Source: Microvirga subterranea (lineage in GTDB: Bacteria; Pseudomonadota; Alphaproteobacteria; Rhizobiales; Beijerinckiaceae). From it: a stretch of 64,000 nucleotides of DNA. Below, one piece after another: positions 27,074 through 34,644 of this stretch. The notes below the pieces were generated by a model that saw nothing but the letters and a program-made list of their open reading frames with translations, searched no databases and had not been told where the DNA came from. The position numbers were made by a program, and so were the translations under genes. How positions within the stretch are numbered: position 1 is the stretch's first letter; each line of letters begins with the position of its first letter. The DNA is taken from contig NZ_QQBB01000013.1 of the NCBI RefSeq assembly GCF_003350535.1, positions 22,702 to 86,701 on the forward strand, read 5' to 3'.

Positions 27074-28372
27074 TTACTGAGCTTGCCGTGTTATCCCAGC
27101 CACGCCTACGGGACGAGGTGTTGAGGGCATCCTGCTACGCGCCGCTTGAAGCCGCTTTTGGTGCTCAGGCGGGAGAAGATCCCGCAGTTCTTCATAATCA
27201 GCATCGCTCTCCGCCCAGTTTAAAGGTTCATTCCTGCGACCGACGACATGGGTTTGAAACCGCTGATCCGAGCTGTAAATGGTCTCGAAAGCTGCCTCAA
27301 CATTGACGGGTCGGTACTCTCCGCCATTCTCTGTCGACAGCGGACTCCTCTTCCAGCGGTCGAGCACACTCCAATGGAGCATCTCGCCGATAGGATTAGC
27401 ATGCGGAGGGAGCCGGGAAAGGCGCATGCGCGCTAGCTGATTAGGTATTGCTTGGTTGATGACACGGATCTTCGGCACCTGTTGGCTATAGGTATAAAGT
27501 GCCGTTCGCGACTCGTACAGCTTCCCGGTGGGATCTCCGACGATTTCAGGTCTATCCTGGTAGAGTTTTAGTCCGAGTTTCTTTGCCTTGATCCGGTCGA
27601 GCATCCAGCGAAGCGCCAAGTCCGACAGGCGGCGATCTTCGTATCCACCCCCGATGTTGGAGTGAACGCCAGGAAACCAAACCTGCTCGACGGAAAGGTA
27701 GTTTTTGTGGTCAGGGAAAGCCCAGAGCGCAGTCCCGAACGGTCCGCGCTTTTCGTCAACTGCCAGGGCGTGGAGCGCATGATCAACAATCGAGGAAAGC
27801 TTGGTGTCATGAAAGGCATATCGGCGGCGATTGAGCGACTCAAAGAGATCGCTTGGAATGCCCAATGCACCAACAGTATCGAACACGCCGAGGCATGTGA
27901 TCCGAACGTCTGGATGAGTAAAGCGCGAAAGGTCTTCCTTTGTGCTTGGATATCGCTCCTTCGGCGGCGTTCGATAATATGCCCAGGTGCGCGTCTCGGT
28001 CTCGGGAGAGCAGTTTTGCCGTGTTAATAGTCCCGCCGCTCCAATGTATCCTGCTAAGCTCCTGGCGGTAAATGCTCCGCGCGAAAACCCAAAGATGTAG
28101 ATCTCACATTCAGGTTCATAGAACTGTGAGAGAAAGCGATATGCCTGGCGCACGTTATCATCAAGGCCAGCACCCGTTGCCCCGGCTATAAGCCGATCCA
28201 AGCGACCTGCAGTCCCGACACCCTCGTCATAGTAAATGCGTTGCTTCTCGATGGCTGTGCCATTTTTCCAGAGAGGATCGACGAGGTCCCGCAGCACCAC
28301 AATATTTGTAATTGGATCCGGGCTGTCCGCAGCATTCCAAGTGCCGTCAAGGCAAAGAACGAGTCGTTGCAT
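27074..28372 (-). CDS. DUF2235 alpha/beta hydrolase (Tle1-type phospholipase family)
   Basis: 432 residues. The DUF2235 opening is LVLCLDGTWNAADSP, and the nucleophile elbow is IFGFSRGAFTARSLAGYIG with Ser at about 105. Further family blocks are GVFDTVGALGIPS and WFPGVHSNIGGGYEDRRLSD, the latter carrying the probable catalytic Asp and His region. DUF2235 includes type VI phospholipase effectors and many uncharacterised proteins. No signal peptide. I chose ATG 28372; a TTG 9 bp upstream is possible. It lies next to the muramidase gene, both leftward, 59 bp apart. A short remnant of a second DUF2235 gene lies at 32829. Confidence 0.82.
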   Translation of the reverse strand: MQRLVLCLDGTWNAADSPDPITNIVVLRDLVDPLWKNGTAIEKQRIYYDEGVGTAGRLDRLIAGATGAGLDDNVRQAYRFLSQFYEPECEIYIFGFSRGAFTARSLAGYIGAAGLLTRQNCSPETETRTWAYYRTPPKERYPSTKEDLSRFTHPDVRITCLGVFDTVGALGIPSDLFESLNRRRYAFHDTKLSSIVDHALHALAVDEKRGPFGTALWAFPDHKNYLSVEQVWFPGVHSNIGGGYEDRRLSDLALRWMLDRIKAKKLGLKLYQDRPEIVGDPTGKLYESRTALYTYSQQVPKIRVINQAIPNQLARMRLSRLPPHANPIGEMLHWSVLDRWKRSPLSTENGGEYRPVNVEAAFETIYSSDQRFQTHVVGRRNEPLNWAESDADYEELRDLLPPEHQKRLQAARSRMPSTPRPVGVAGITRQAQ

Positions 28373-28431
28373 GGCAACCAATACCTATATGTAGCGTCGC
28401 GGCCAGGAAACTTCATACAGATGCACTCTCT

Positions 28432-29211
28432 TCACCTACTGAGCGTCATCAGCTGCTCAAGATCCTCATGAGTAAGTTCATCTGCCTCCTTCCGACCAAC
28501 GCTTGCGCGAAAGTCATTGAGCGCCCTGATTGTCCTTGGACCGAGCCACCCATCAATCAGTCCTGGATCGTATCCATGATAGGTCAGGTATAGCTGGGCG
28601 GCACGGATGCGCAAGTCTGGCATCGGGCCAGTTGAGTACTTGTTAAATGCGCCTCTCAGTCGCCCCGCATAATCGTTGATATAGTGCTTTGGACCGTTGT
28701 ATCCGGCTGCAAACGAGGTCCAATTTCCTACTCGCAAAGGTTTATGAAGGCCATTGTGGAGGATAAAATTCATCATGCCTCTGAGTTGAGCGTCCTCTGA
28801 TTGGCACATATCACGAACCATTTCAGATGCACTGGCGAAGCCTGCAATTTCAGCGTTAAACCCCATGACTTGTCCCAAGCCCCAGGATGTACTACGCAAA
28901 GCGGCCTCACGGTCCAGAGCAACTGCCCGCTCTAGACGCGAATACTGGGAGGCTCCACCTTTTCCATATCCGCCTGGAATTGAGTTGCTGAGGTCAGGAT
29001 AATCAGAGTCGAACCGACTCTTAGTATACCTGTGAAAGATGTGCCGTTCAAACAATATAACAGGGCGCTTATCTTCAAGGAAGCCACATCGCATAGCTTC
29101 GATCTCGATAACCGCCCAGAGCTTTGCGGCATCGGTGGCAAGCGTTTCAGCGACTTCATCAAATGCACCTTGGGACAGGGGTAGGCCTTCGCCTTTAAAC
29201 AGATGATGCAT
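28432..29211 (-). CDS. N-acetylmuramidase with C-terminal peptidoglycan-binding module
   Basis: 259 residues. The N-acetylmuramidase (DUF3380) domain (about 15-180) has WAVIEIEAMRCGF with the likely catalytic Glu, ILFERHIFHR, and SWGLGQVMGFN. The C-terminal module (about 195-255) has IRAAQLYLTYHGYDPG and GWLGPRTIRALNDF, a PG_binding-type repeat. It cleaves murein glycan. No signal peptide, as in phage endolysins and type VI cargo enzymes. GGAG lies 10 bp before the ATG. It probably shares an operon with the DUF2235 gene; phage lysis origin is an alternative, but no holin is seen. Confidence 0.82.
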   Translation of the reverse strand: MHHLFKGEGLPLSQGAFDEVAETLATDAAKLWAVIEIEAMRCGFLEDKRPVILFERHIFHRYTKSRFDSDYPDLSNSIPGGYGKGGASQYSRLERAVALDREAALRSTSWGLGQVMGFNAEIAGFASASEMVRDMCQSEDAQLRGMMNFILHNGLHKPLRVGNWTSFAAGYNGPKHYINDYAGRLRGAFNKYSTGPMPDLRIRAAQLYLTYHGYDPGLIDGWLGPRTIRALNDFRASVGRKEADELTHEDLEQLMTLSR

Positions 29212-30263
29212 CGCAACTTACTCCATGAGCCAGATATGTAATGAGGTAAGAGTAAAACATCAGTATCCACGCATAGTAAAACTAATACTGGTGGAGATGC
29301 TCTAAACAGGAGCAAGTCGTGTGTGCTAAGGTGTTTCATGTAAGAAAACTGAAGCGCACGAGTTTGCAATCTTTACAATAATCTGCAAGTTCTGTATAGA
29401 GGTCCAGCGCAACGTTGAGAGACATTTGCCTGATATTTGGAGGTATAGCTGGCTCGTGAGCCAGTACGTCTCTCATAAGATATCAAGACTCTCGCGTACG
29501 TTGCTACGGGTTCCATCCAGCCCATCAAGACTTATGAGTAAACTTCTAGCTCGCCAGGAAATGCTCGCTGCTGCTGATAGTATCTGTAGGCCTACCGCTT
29601 GGTAGGGATCGGCCCACCGATAGCCATAGCCGGGATAGTAAACCTACTGAGACTGTGCGCTCCCCGAACTGAGCAGCAATCAGAACGCCAATAAGGTGAA
29701 GGCTGGCTCAGTGTGCATGGCGGCCACCGTTGGCATTGCTGACGCAGATGGCAGCGACACAACAGTACGCACTGGTAATTACAACTGCTGCGGGGGCGCA
29801 AAGGCTGCTCCACCCAGATTGCATCCAATGCTCTCTACAAGGCCCCGTGCTGCATTCAATGAGAGAATGAAGCTATGTAGATGGAGTTGCAAAGCAACCG
29901 ACTGAGTATTTAAGACTAATAAGATACCATGACAAGGCGCGTCAGTCACGCCGACGCGAGGCAGCCTTGCCGCTTTGAGGCGAGGTGCTGATTCCGCTTG
30001 AGTCGGTTTACCGAGAGCGCGTTGTAGCTCGGCGATTGTGGATTGCTCCTGTGTAGCTGCTGCTCAAAGTCGCAATGTTACCGCACGGCTGAAAAATGGA
30101 TCGCCTCAAGGATCGTTGATGCGCTGTATACGCTTTAAGTATAAAATTCGTACGTACTGTACTTACCCGTTAGTGGTAGGTAGTCCGGCCAAAAGGAAAT
30201 GGGATGTACATTGCTTAAACCTGAAAAGCTGTCTACTTTGCCTATAACAATGGAGCGTCAAAA
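29212..30263. other. 1-kb interval with GY-rich remnant
   Basis: No complete gene supported. On the minus strand at about 29583-29645 one frame reads YYPGYGYRWADPYQAVG, the look of a tyrosine/glycine-rich envelope protein, but I see no start or signal peptide in frame, so it is probably a remnant. The interval separates leftward genes (muramidase side) from rightward genes (30264 onward) and should hold both promoters. Confidence 0.35.
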
Positions 30264-30779
30264 ATGTCGCGTCGGCTTATCCCTGTTAAGTACGAGTTTG
30301 TTGCCGATCATCTTCCTCCAGGGCTCCCGGCGGATGAGGTTCATGACTTCCTCAAATCGCAAACTTACCAGCGGCGCTTACCAAGTTTGATCACTCGAAG
30401 AGGATTCATTTTTGGGGCGGCTTCCGCTGCTGTTCCTCTGCCATGCGCAAATCCCACAGCTGATGCTAGCGTCGCTGCACTCATTCCAGCTGTTATCACT
30501 GCCGTCGATCTCGCAACAAAACTTTGGGACCTTTACCAGAAGATTAGGGGAGATATTTCTCTCAACAACAGGAAAGATAACCCTTCTCAGGGCGAGGTCG
30601 AGCAAACTGTACGAAATTCAAGATTTATCGAGTCTTCTGGAAAGTTGGTTGTTGAGATTCCAGCTGATGTGAACATAACAATCAATTTTGTAGGCCCGGG
30701 GGCGACGTCAAAACAAGCAAATCAGTTTGTCAGTCGAACTGCTGTTTCGACTGTGCCAATCAGTATCAAAGTACAATAA
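30264..30779 (+). CDS. hypothetical protein with internal twin-arginine segment
   Basis: 171 residues; GGAG lies 8 bp before ATG 30264. The first 43 residues are hydrophilic, then ITRRGFIFGAASAAVPLPCA (about 43-62) looks exactly like a Tat signal core with a lipobox-like Cys, followed by a helix IPAVITAVDLATKLWDLYQK. The C-terminal half ends with VEIPADVNITINFVGPGA, beta-rich. A TTG at 30387 directly before the Tat-like core is an alternative start that would make a 130-residue exported protein. No family recognised. It heads the rightward set of secreted proteins. Confidence 0.5.
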   Translation: MSRRLIPVKYEFVADHLPPGLPADEVHDFLKSQTYQRRLPSLITRRGFIFGAASAAVPLPCANPTADASVAALIPAVITAVDLATKLWDLYQKIRGDISLNNRKDNPSQGEVEQTVRNSRFIESSGKLVVEIPADVNITINFVGPGATSKQANQFVSRTAVSTVPISIKVQ

Positions 30780-30811
30780 TATCTGGATTTCGATGTGCGC
30801 TGGAGGAGTGA

Positions 30812-31237
30812 ATGGATCTGTCCCGCCGACTCTTTCTGTCAACGCCAGGGCTGCTGATTTGCTCCCGTGCTTTCGCGCAGATTGATCCTGAGGCCATTGC
30901 ACAGCAACACGATTCTCTTCTTCATGTTGGGCTCGAGTCATTGAAACTTGGGAAAACCCAAGTTGCTGTTGGTGAGCAGGTTCCGTTCTCTGTCACCCTT
31001 GATCTTACTGACTCAATTGCAGACACGGAAACGATCAAAGGCACAATATTGTGTTTCATAGAAGGTGAAGGGAGGATTGAGAGTCAGCGGTCTATAGGGC
31101 CGCTCACTTTCACCCCACTGACAATCCAATCAGCGCCACTCCGAACATCAGGCCCAAAAGTGGTTCGTGTTGGTCGAAAACGCTTCTATGTGCTCTCTGC
31201 GGACACTTACATCGTTGCCACATTTACGGCGGTATAA
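30812..31237 (+). CDS. Tat-type secreted hypothetical protein
   Basis: 141 residues. The N-terminus MDLSRRLFLSTPGLLICSRA followed by FAQ is a twin-arginine signal peptide (SRRLFL) with AxA-type cleavage. The mature part has a beta-sandwich look: VAVGEQVPFSVTLDLTDS, LCFIEGEGRIESQRSIG, VVRVGRKRFYVLSADTYIV. A strong GGAGGAG site precedes the ATG. It is followed after 4 bp by the first of four small cysteine-pair proteins, so the genes are probably one operon. Unknown family. Confidence 0.6.
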   Translation: MDLSRRLFLSTPGLLICSRAFAQIDPEAIAQQHDSLLHVGLESLKLGKTQVAVGEQVPFSVTLDLTDSIADTETIKGTILCFIEGEGRIESQRSIGPLTFTPLTIQSAPLRTSGPKVVRVGRKRFYVLSADTYIVATFTAV

Positions 31238-31241
31238 CTGG

Positions 31242-31568
31242 ATGACAGGTCAAGCTTTGTCCATCTCGATCTTGGTCTTGCTTCTTGCTCCACAAGGCGC
31301 GCTGGGCCAGCAAAGTAAGAATGAACGGACTCGTCTTCTAGGGCGATCTTTGATCTGTGGCGACTACGAGTTTCGGTTTGACCGGAGTGGTGCGTTCACG
31401 ATGTATGAAGATGGCAAGCTTTCACAAGATTGGAAGGCCAATGCGAAGGACGTCGGGTTTCTCAGAAACCAGATTGTTGTTGCACCTGAGGGTGCTCAGG
31501 ACACAATTGAGATTGGGTTCCGCTTCGGCAATTACTACTATGGGGAAGGCAAATGCGTCCTCAAGTAA
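31242..31568 (+). CDS. small secreted cysteine-pair protein, type A copy 1
   Basis: 108 residues from ATG 31242. The Sec signal peptide is MTGQALSISILVLLLAPQGA, cut near LGQ. The mature part has LLGRSLICGDYEFRFDRSG and, at the C-terminus, DTIEIGFRFGNYYYGEGKC. The two Cys probably form a disulfide. It is clearly related to the protein at 32070 (RGKKIVC, FRRNGS, ITIDLRFGRFY). The next gene starts 16 bp before its stop. No named family. Confidence 0.6.
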   Translation: MTGQALSISILVLLLAPQGALGQQSKNERTRLLGRSLICGDYEFRFDRSGAFTMYEDGKLSQDWKANAKDVGFLRNQIVVAPEGAQDTIEIGFRFGNYYYGEGKCVLK

Positions 31569-31972
31569 TACTTAACTGTCTGATCGGAATTGCTTTCTCT
31601 GGGGCGCTATTGCAATATTCGGAAGCTCACGCGCAGAATGATCTAAGGTCGTTACTAAGCGGAAATATATATCATTGTAACGGTTTTTTGTTCGAGATCA
31701 GTTTTCAGAAAAATGGAAGCATCATCCTTCTGTATGCTGATGCCATCGGAACCTCAGAAATTGTTGCGCGAGTACCAGCTGCACGCATCAAGTGGACAGA
31801 CGACACAGTGTTCTTCACTGACAAGCAAGATCGGTACAGGCTCTATGTTAGTGGTGGCAATGAGCCTAAACTTGTGGCTGATATTTCAGGCGACGGCGTA
31901 ATGAATGGGGAGGTGCTGAGAGGAGGAATCTGCGAATTGGATGTTCGCCATCGTGGTACTCGGTGGCAGTAA
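31553..31972 (+). CDS. small secreted cysteine-pair protein, type B copy 1
   Basis: 139 residues. The signal peptide region includes NCLIGIAFSGALLQYSEAHA. The mature part has SGNIYHCNGFLFEISFQKNG, then RYRLYVSGGNEPKLVADISG and a final GGICELDV. It matches the protein at 32374 in order and spacing of the same blocks (QCRDFLPEIKFTKQG, RFYVAGGRPGYLVADI, VCELSS). It overlaps the previous gene by 16 bp, the same arrangement as the second pair. Function unknown. Confidence 0.6.
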   Translation: MRPQVILNCLIGIAFSGALLQYSEAHAQNDLRSLLSGNIYHCNGFLFEISFQKNGSIILLYADAIGTSEIVARVPAARIKWTDDTVFFTDKQDRYRLYVSGGNEPKLVADISGDGVMNGEVLRGGICELDVRHRGTRWQ

Positions 31973-32069
31973 CCGTGTGACCCCAAACGAACGGGACGAG
32001 GTTGGCGAACGCAGCTTTGTAGTTGCTGCCAGCAATTTCTTCATCTTCGCCGATGTAAAGGTCAAATGA

Positions 32070-32387
32070 ATGCGAATATTATTCATTATGCTCAGTCTAG
32101 CGTTGTTGGCCCGGCCCATTGCGGCTGATGCTGGAGCCGATATTGATTTAGTACAATTGCGCGGGAAAAAGATCGTCTGTAAGGAAATTACCATTAGCTT
32201 TCGCCGCAATGGATCAGTATCGGTGAGTCCTCATTGGTCCGATGCTGAAGAAGTATATGCCAGTTCATCGCGGCGTTCCATATCGTTATCGGCTGGACAA
32301 GATGAAATCACGATAGATCTTCGATTTGGACGTTTCTACTTGAGGGGTTCCGGGGAAAAGGACGGGCCTTGCCATGTCACGTCCTAG
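32070..32387 (+). CDS. small secreted cysteine-pair protein, type A copy 2
   Basis: 105 residues with signal peptide MRILFIMLSLALLARPIAAD. The mature protein has LRGKKIVCKEITISFRRNGS and a C-terminal block DEITIDLRFGRFYLRG ending in PCHVTS, paralogous to the protein at 31242. It overlaps the following type B gene by 14 bp. The 97-bp interval before it holds no other gene. It may have arisen by duplication of the A-B pair. Confidence 0.6.
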   Translation: MRILFIMLSLALLARPIAADAGADIDLVQLRGKKIVCKEITISFRRNGSVSVSPHWSDAEEVYASSSRRSISLSAGQDEITIDLRFGRFYLRGSGEKDGPCHVTS

Positions 32388-32766
32388 TGCATTTTACAGA
32401 ATCGCTTTTTTTGTGGCTGTAAATTGCTTCAGTTTTTCAGCTAGAGCTGACCTAAAGCCGTACTTAGTCCCGAACACATTTCAATGTCGTGATTTTCTGC
32501 CTGAGATTAAATTTACTAAGCAAGGGGCGGTAAGGTTGCTTTTTCTTGCGAGCGCCGATGGCTATGAAACCATTGATTCTGCAAAAGCTAGCGACGTCCA
32601 GTGGGGCGAGAACTATACGCTAATCAAAACCAGACGTGGTAGCACTATAAGATTTTATGTTGCGGGCGGACGTCCCGGCTACCTCGTTGCTGACATTAGA
32701 GAGAACAGCATAGATGGGCGGCTGCTACAAACATACAAAGCAGCAGTTTGTGAGCTTTCGTCTTGA
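32374..32766 (+). CDS. small secreted cysteine-pair protein, type B copy 2
   Basis: 130 residues. The signal peptide region includes RIAFFVAVNCFSFSARAD. The mature part has YLVPNTFQCRDFLPEIKFTK and RFYVAGGRPGYLVADIREN, ending in AAVCELSS, paralogous to the protein at 31553. It is the last intact member of the array; a chimeric remnant frame begins 4 bp before its stop. Divergence between the two A-B pairs is large enough that the duplication is not recent. Confidence 0.6.
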   Translation: MSRPSAFYRIAFFVAVNCFSFSARADLKPYLVPNTFQCRDFLPEIKFTKQGAVRLLFLASADGYETIDSAKASDVQWGENYTLIKTRRGSTIRFYVAGGRPGYLVADIRENSIDGRLLQTYKAAVCELSS

Positions 32767-32828
32767 AATCCAGTTTTGCCCTCAGGATGCTGATAAATAC
32801 TCACCTCTCCCACAGATCGCCAGCAACG

Positions 32829-32906
32829 CGCCAAATCGTGTGCTTTGACGGAACTTGGAACGCCGCAGGTTCACTGGCGATCATCACCTCGCTGGTGGTG
32901 ACCCGT
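32829..32906 (+). pseudogene. DUF2235 N-terminal remnant
   Basis: The frame reads RQIVCFDGTWNAAGSLAIIT, which matches the opening of the DUF2235 protein at 27074-28372 (LCLDGTWNAADSPDPITNIV). It breaks off after about 25 residues at an IS66-derived segment. It shows that a second DUF2235 gene once followed the secreted-protein array. Confidence 0.65.
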
Positions 32907-32909
32907 AAA

Positions 32910-33017
32910 ATGTGCGGGGTGGACCCGCAGGCATATCTCACGGACGTGCTGAGCCGCATCGTGACCGACCACCTTCAACAGCCGGATCGATGATCTGCTG
33001 CCGGGGGCCTACGTGTG
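32910..33017 (+). pseudogene. IS66 transposase C-terminal remnant
   Basis: CGVDPQAYLTDVLSRIVTDH is the conserved C-terminal block of IS66-type TnpC. The block resumes in a second frame as SRIDDLLPGAYV and a stop, the usual end of the protein. So about 35 codons remain, with one frameshift. No upstream transposase, TnpB or inverted repeat is visible. Confidence 0.7.
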
Positions 33018-33043
33018 AAACTGTTGAACGTCCTGAGGATCAA

Positions 33044-34099
33044 TCACAGCCCTGCGGTGGCAAGCAGACCTCTTACGAACTGGGCAGGGACAATAAAGCT
33101 CAGGGAAGGGAAATTAACCGCGCCGCCCTTGACTATGCCGACAACCTGACCCTCTGAATTAAAAACTGGTCCGCCCGACATGCCAGGGACAAGGGGCGAC
33201 GAGATAGCCTGTGTCAAATCGGGGCCAGGAGAACCGGTTGCAACTCCTTCGATAAGCATCGGTTCTGGCATTGACAGAGCAAATGCCATGACGAAAAGCT
33301 TTGACCCAGCGTTTAATCTCTCGCTGGATGGGGCAAGTGTAGGAACGGCGACCTGTGTTGCAACCGAGCTAACACGCAGCAACGCAATGTCACTGGCCTC
33401 ACTTCTAGATACTACCTGAGCCGAATAAGGGAGAGCATCACGACTGCCAAACCGTACGCTAACGCTTGCATTAAGCTCGATCAAATGCGCTGCGGTTATG
33501 AGAAAGCCATCTTTGTTTATAGGGAATGCGCTGCCCTGCTTTAATGTATTTCCGTCAACACTTACGTCAACGAATGCAATTGACGCCTTGTACCTCTCGA
33601 TAAAATCAAGCGGGTTATTAGATTTCGGCAGTGGTACAGAAACGTGGGGCTCAGGCTTAGAAACGGCAGTAACAGCCGCCTGCGCTTCTGCGTCGCCAAA
33701 CACGCGCGACAACTTTCCGGCTAACTCAGTGTTTCCGATAGCGGAAAGAGCAGCCAATGCGGCGGAACGAATTTTGACGTCAGTGGAGGCAAGATGCGGG
33801 ATGAACTTTTCGACGACCTGCAACTCGGAGGCAATTGTTGACCGCTGCTTTTGGCTTTGATCAAGCTCTTTCGATCTGCTATCGTAAATGTTTGTTGCAT
33901 AAAAGCCGATAAACGCGACAGTCAAGCCGGAAATCAAAGTCGATAAAGCAGCAAATTTATCCCACTTATCTTTAGGCTTAGGTTGAGATACCTTTTCTTC
34001 CAGAGCTTTTAACTTATCGCTCAGGTTCGATATGCTCAAATCGTGCTGACGCTTTTCGCTGGACGTCTCGCCGTCACTAGGCTCGATTCCGTGTGCCAT
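33044..34099 (-). CDS. membrane-anchored trypsin-like serine protease
   Basis: 351 residues. N-terminal coiled coil (about 20-40, LSDKLKALEEKVSQ), one membrane helix (about 50-68, LSTLISGLTVAFIGFYAT), a short HEAT-like helical segment (about 100-130), then a chymotrypsin-fold protease with His205 in ITAAHLIELN, Asp237 in ASDIALLRVS and Ser308 in VPGMSGGPVFNS. The triad looks complete. No PDZ domain, unlike HtrA/DegP. Topology is uncertain, because the N-terminal anchor could leave the protease on either side. It reads leftward toward the secreted-protein array, convergent with it. Confidence 0.78.
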   Translation of the reverse strand: MAHGIEPSDGETSSEKRQHDLSISNLSDKLKALEEKVSQPKPKDKWDKFAALSTLISGLTVAFIGFYATNIYDSRSKELDQSQKQRSTIASELQVVEKFIPHLASTDVKIRSAALAALSAIGNTELAGKLSRVFGDAEAQAAVTAVSKPEPHVSVPLPKSNNPLDFIERYKASIAFVDVSVDGNTLKQGSAFPINKDGFLITAAHLIELNASVSVRFGSRDALPYSAQVVSRSEASDIALLRVSSVATQVAVPTLAPSSERLNAGSKLFVMAFALSMPEPMLIEGVATGSPGPDLTQAISSPLVPGMSGGPVFNSEGQVVGIVKGGAVNFPSLSFIVPAQFVRGLLATAGL

Positions 34100-34444
34100 G
34101 ATCGTGACCTTATAGAAATCGGCTGCTCTGATGTTCTACTTTAGAGAATTATGTTTAGAATTGAAGCTCTGATCCCACACTGCGTGCCTTGGCTAGATGA
34201 TCGCAAGCGATTACTGCCGTTCTTGCTGATTGTATCAAAAATGAGGCTTTGTCTCCTTCCATCCCTTCCACTGTTAGCACACCACACCATGTTTCCGCTG
34301 CTTGACAACCAGTACTCTAGCGAACTTTCGTTGGATTTTCATAGATCTATTAATGTGATGGAGCGGACGCTCCCTGCTCACCGGCATCAAAGTGCCAAAG
34401 GGTGGTCGTCGTGAAGATCGCCACAAGGAGAGGGAGCATCCGCC

Positions 34445-34561
34445 ATGCAGATTACCACAGTTGGTCTGGATCTGGCCAAGCACATCTTCCAGGTTCAGGC
34501 CGTTGATGCAGTTGGCTAAGTCGTCGTCCGCAAGCGACTGCGCCGAGGCGAGGTGCAGCTC
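34445..34561 (+). pseudogene. IS110-family transposase N-terminal remnant
   Basis: MQITTVGLDLAKHIFQVQAV is the DEDD-transposase N-terminus of the IS110/IS1111 family. A stop interrupts it after DAVG, the frame continues with VVVRKRLRRGEVQ, and then homology ends. The remaining ~300 residues are absent. It lies just upstream of the defence genes and probably marks an old rearrangement. The rest of 34100-34644 holds nothing else I recognise. Confidence 0.7.
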
Positions 34562-34644
34562 AGAATGCCGCGACCCGAATGTCATTTTCTGAGTGATGAC
34601 TCCGGTCTAAGCAGGAACGTCTACCAACACTAGACTTAGAATCC

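Noticed and set aside
28432..29211. Phage lysis cassette
   Set aside because: The muramidase resembles endolysins, but no holin, spanin or other phage gene accompanies it, and its neighbour is a DUF2235 hydrolase.
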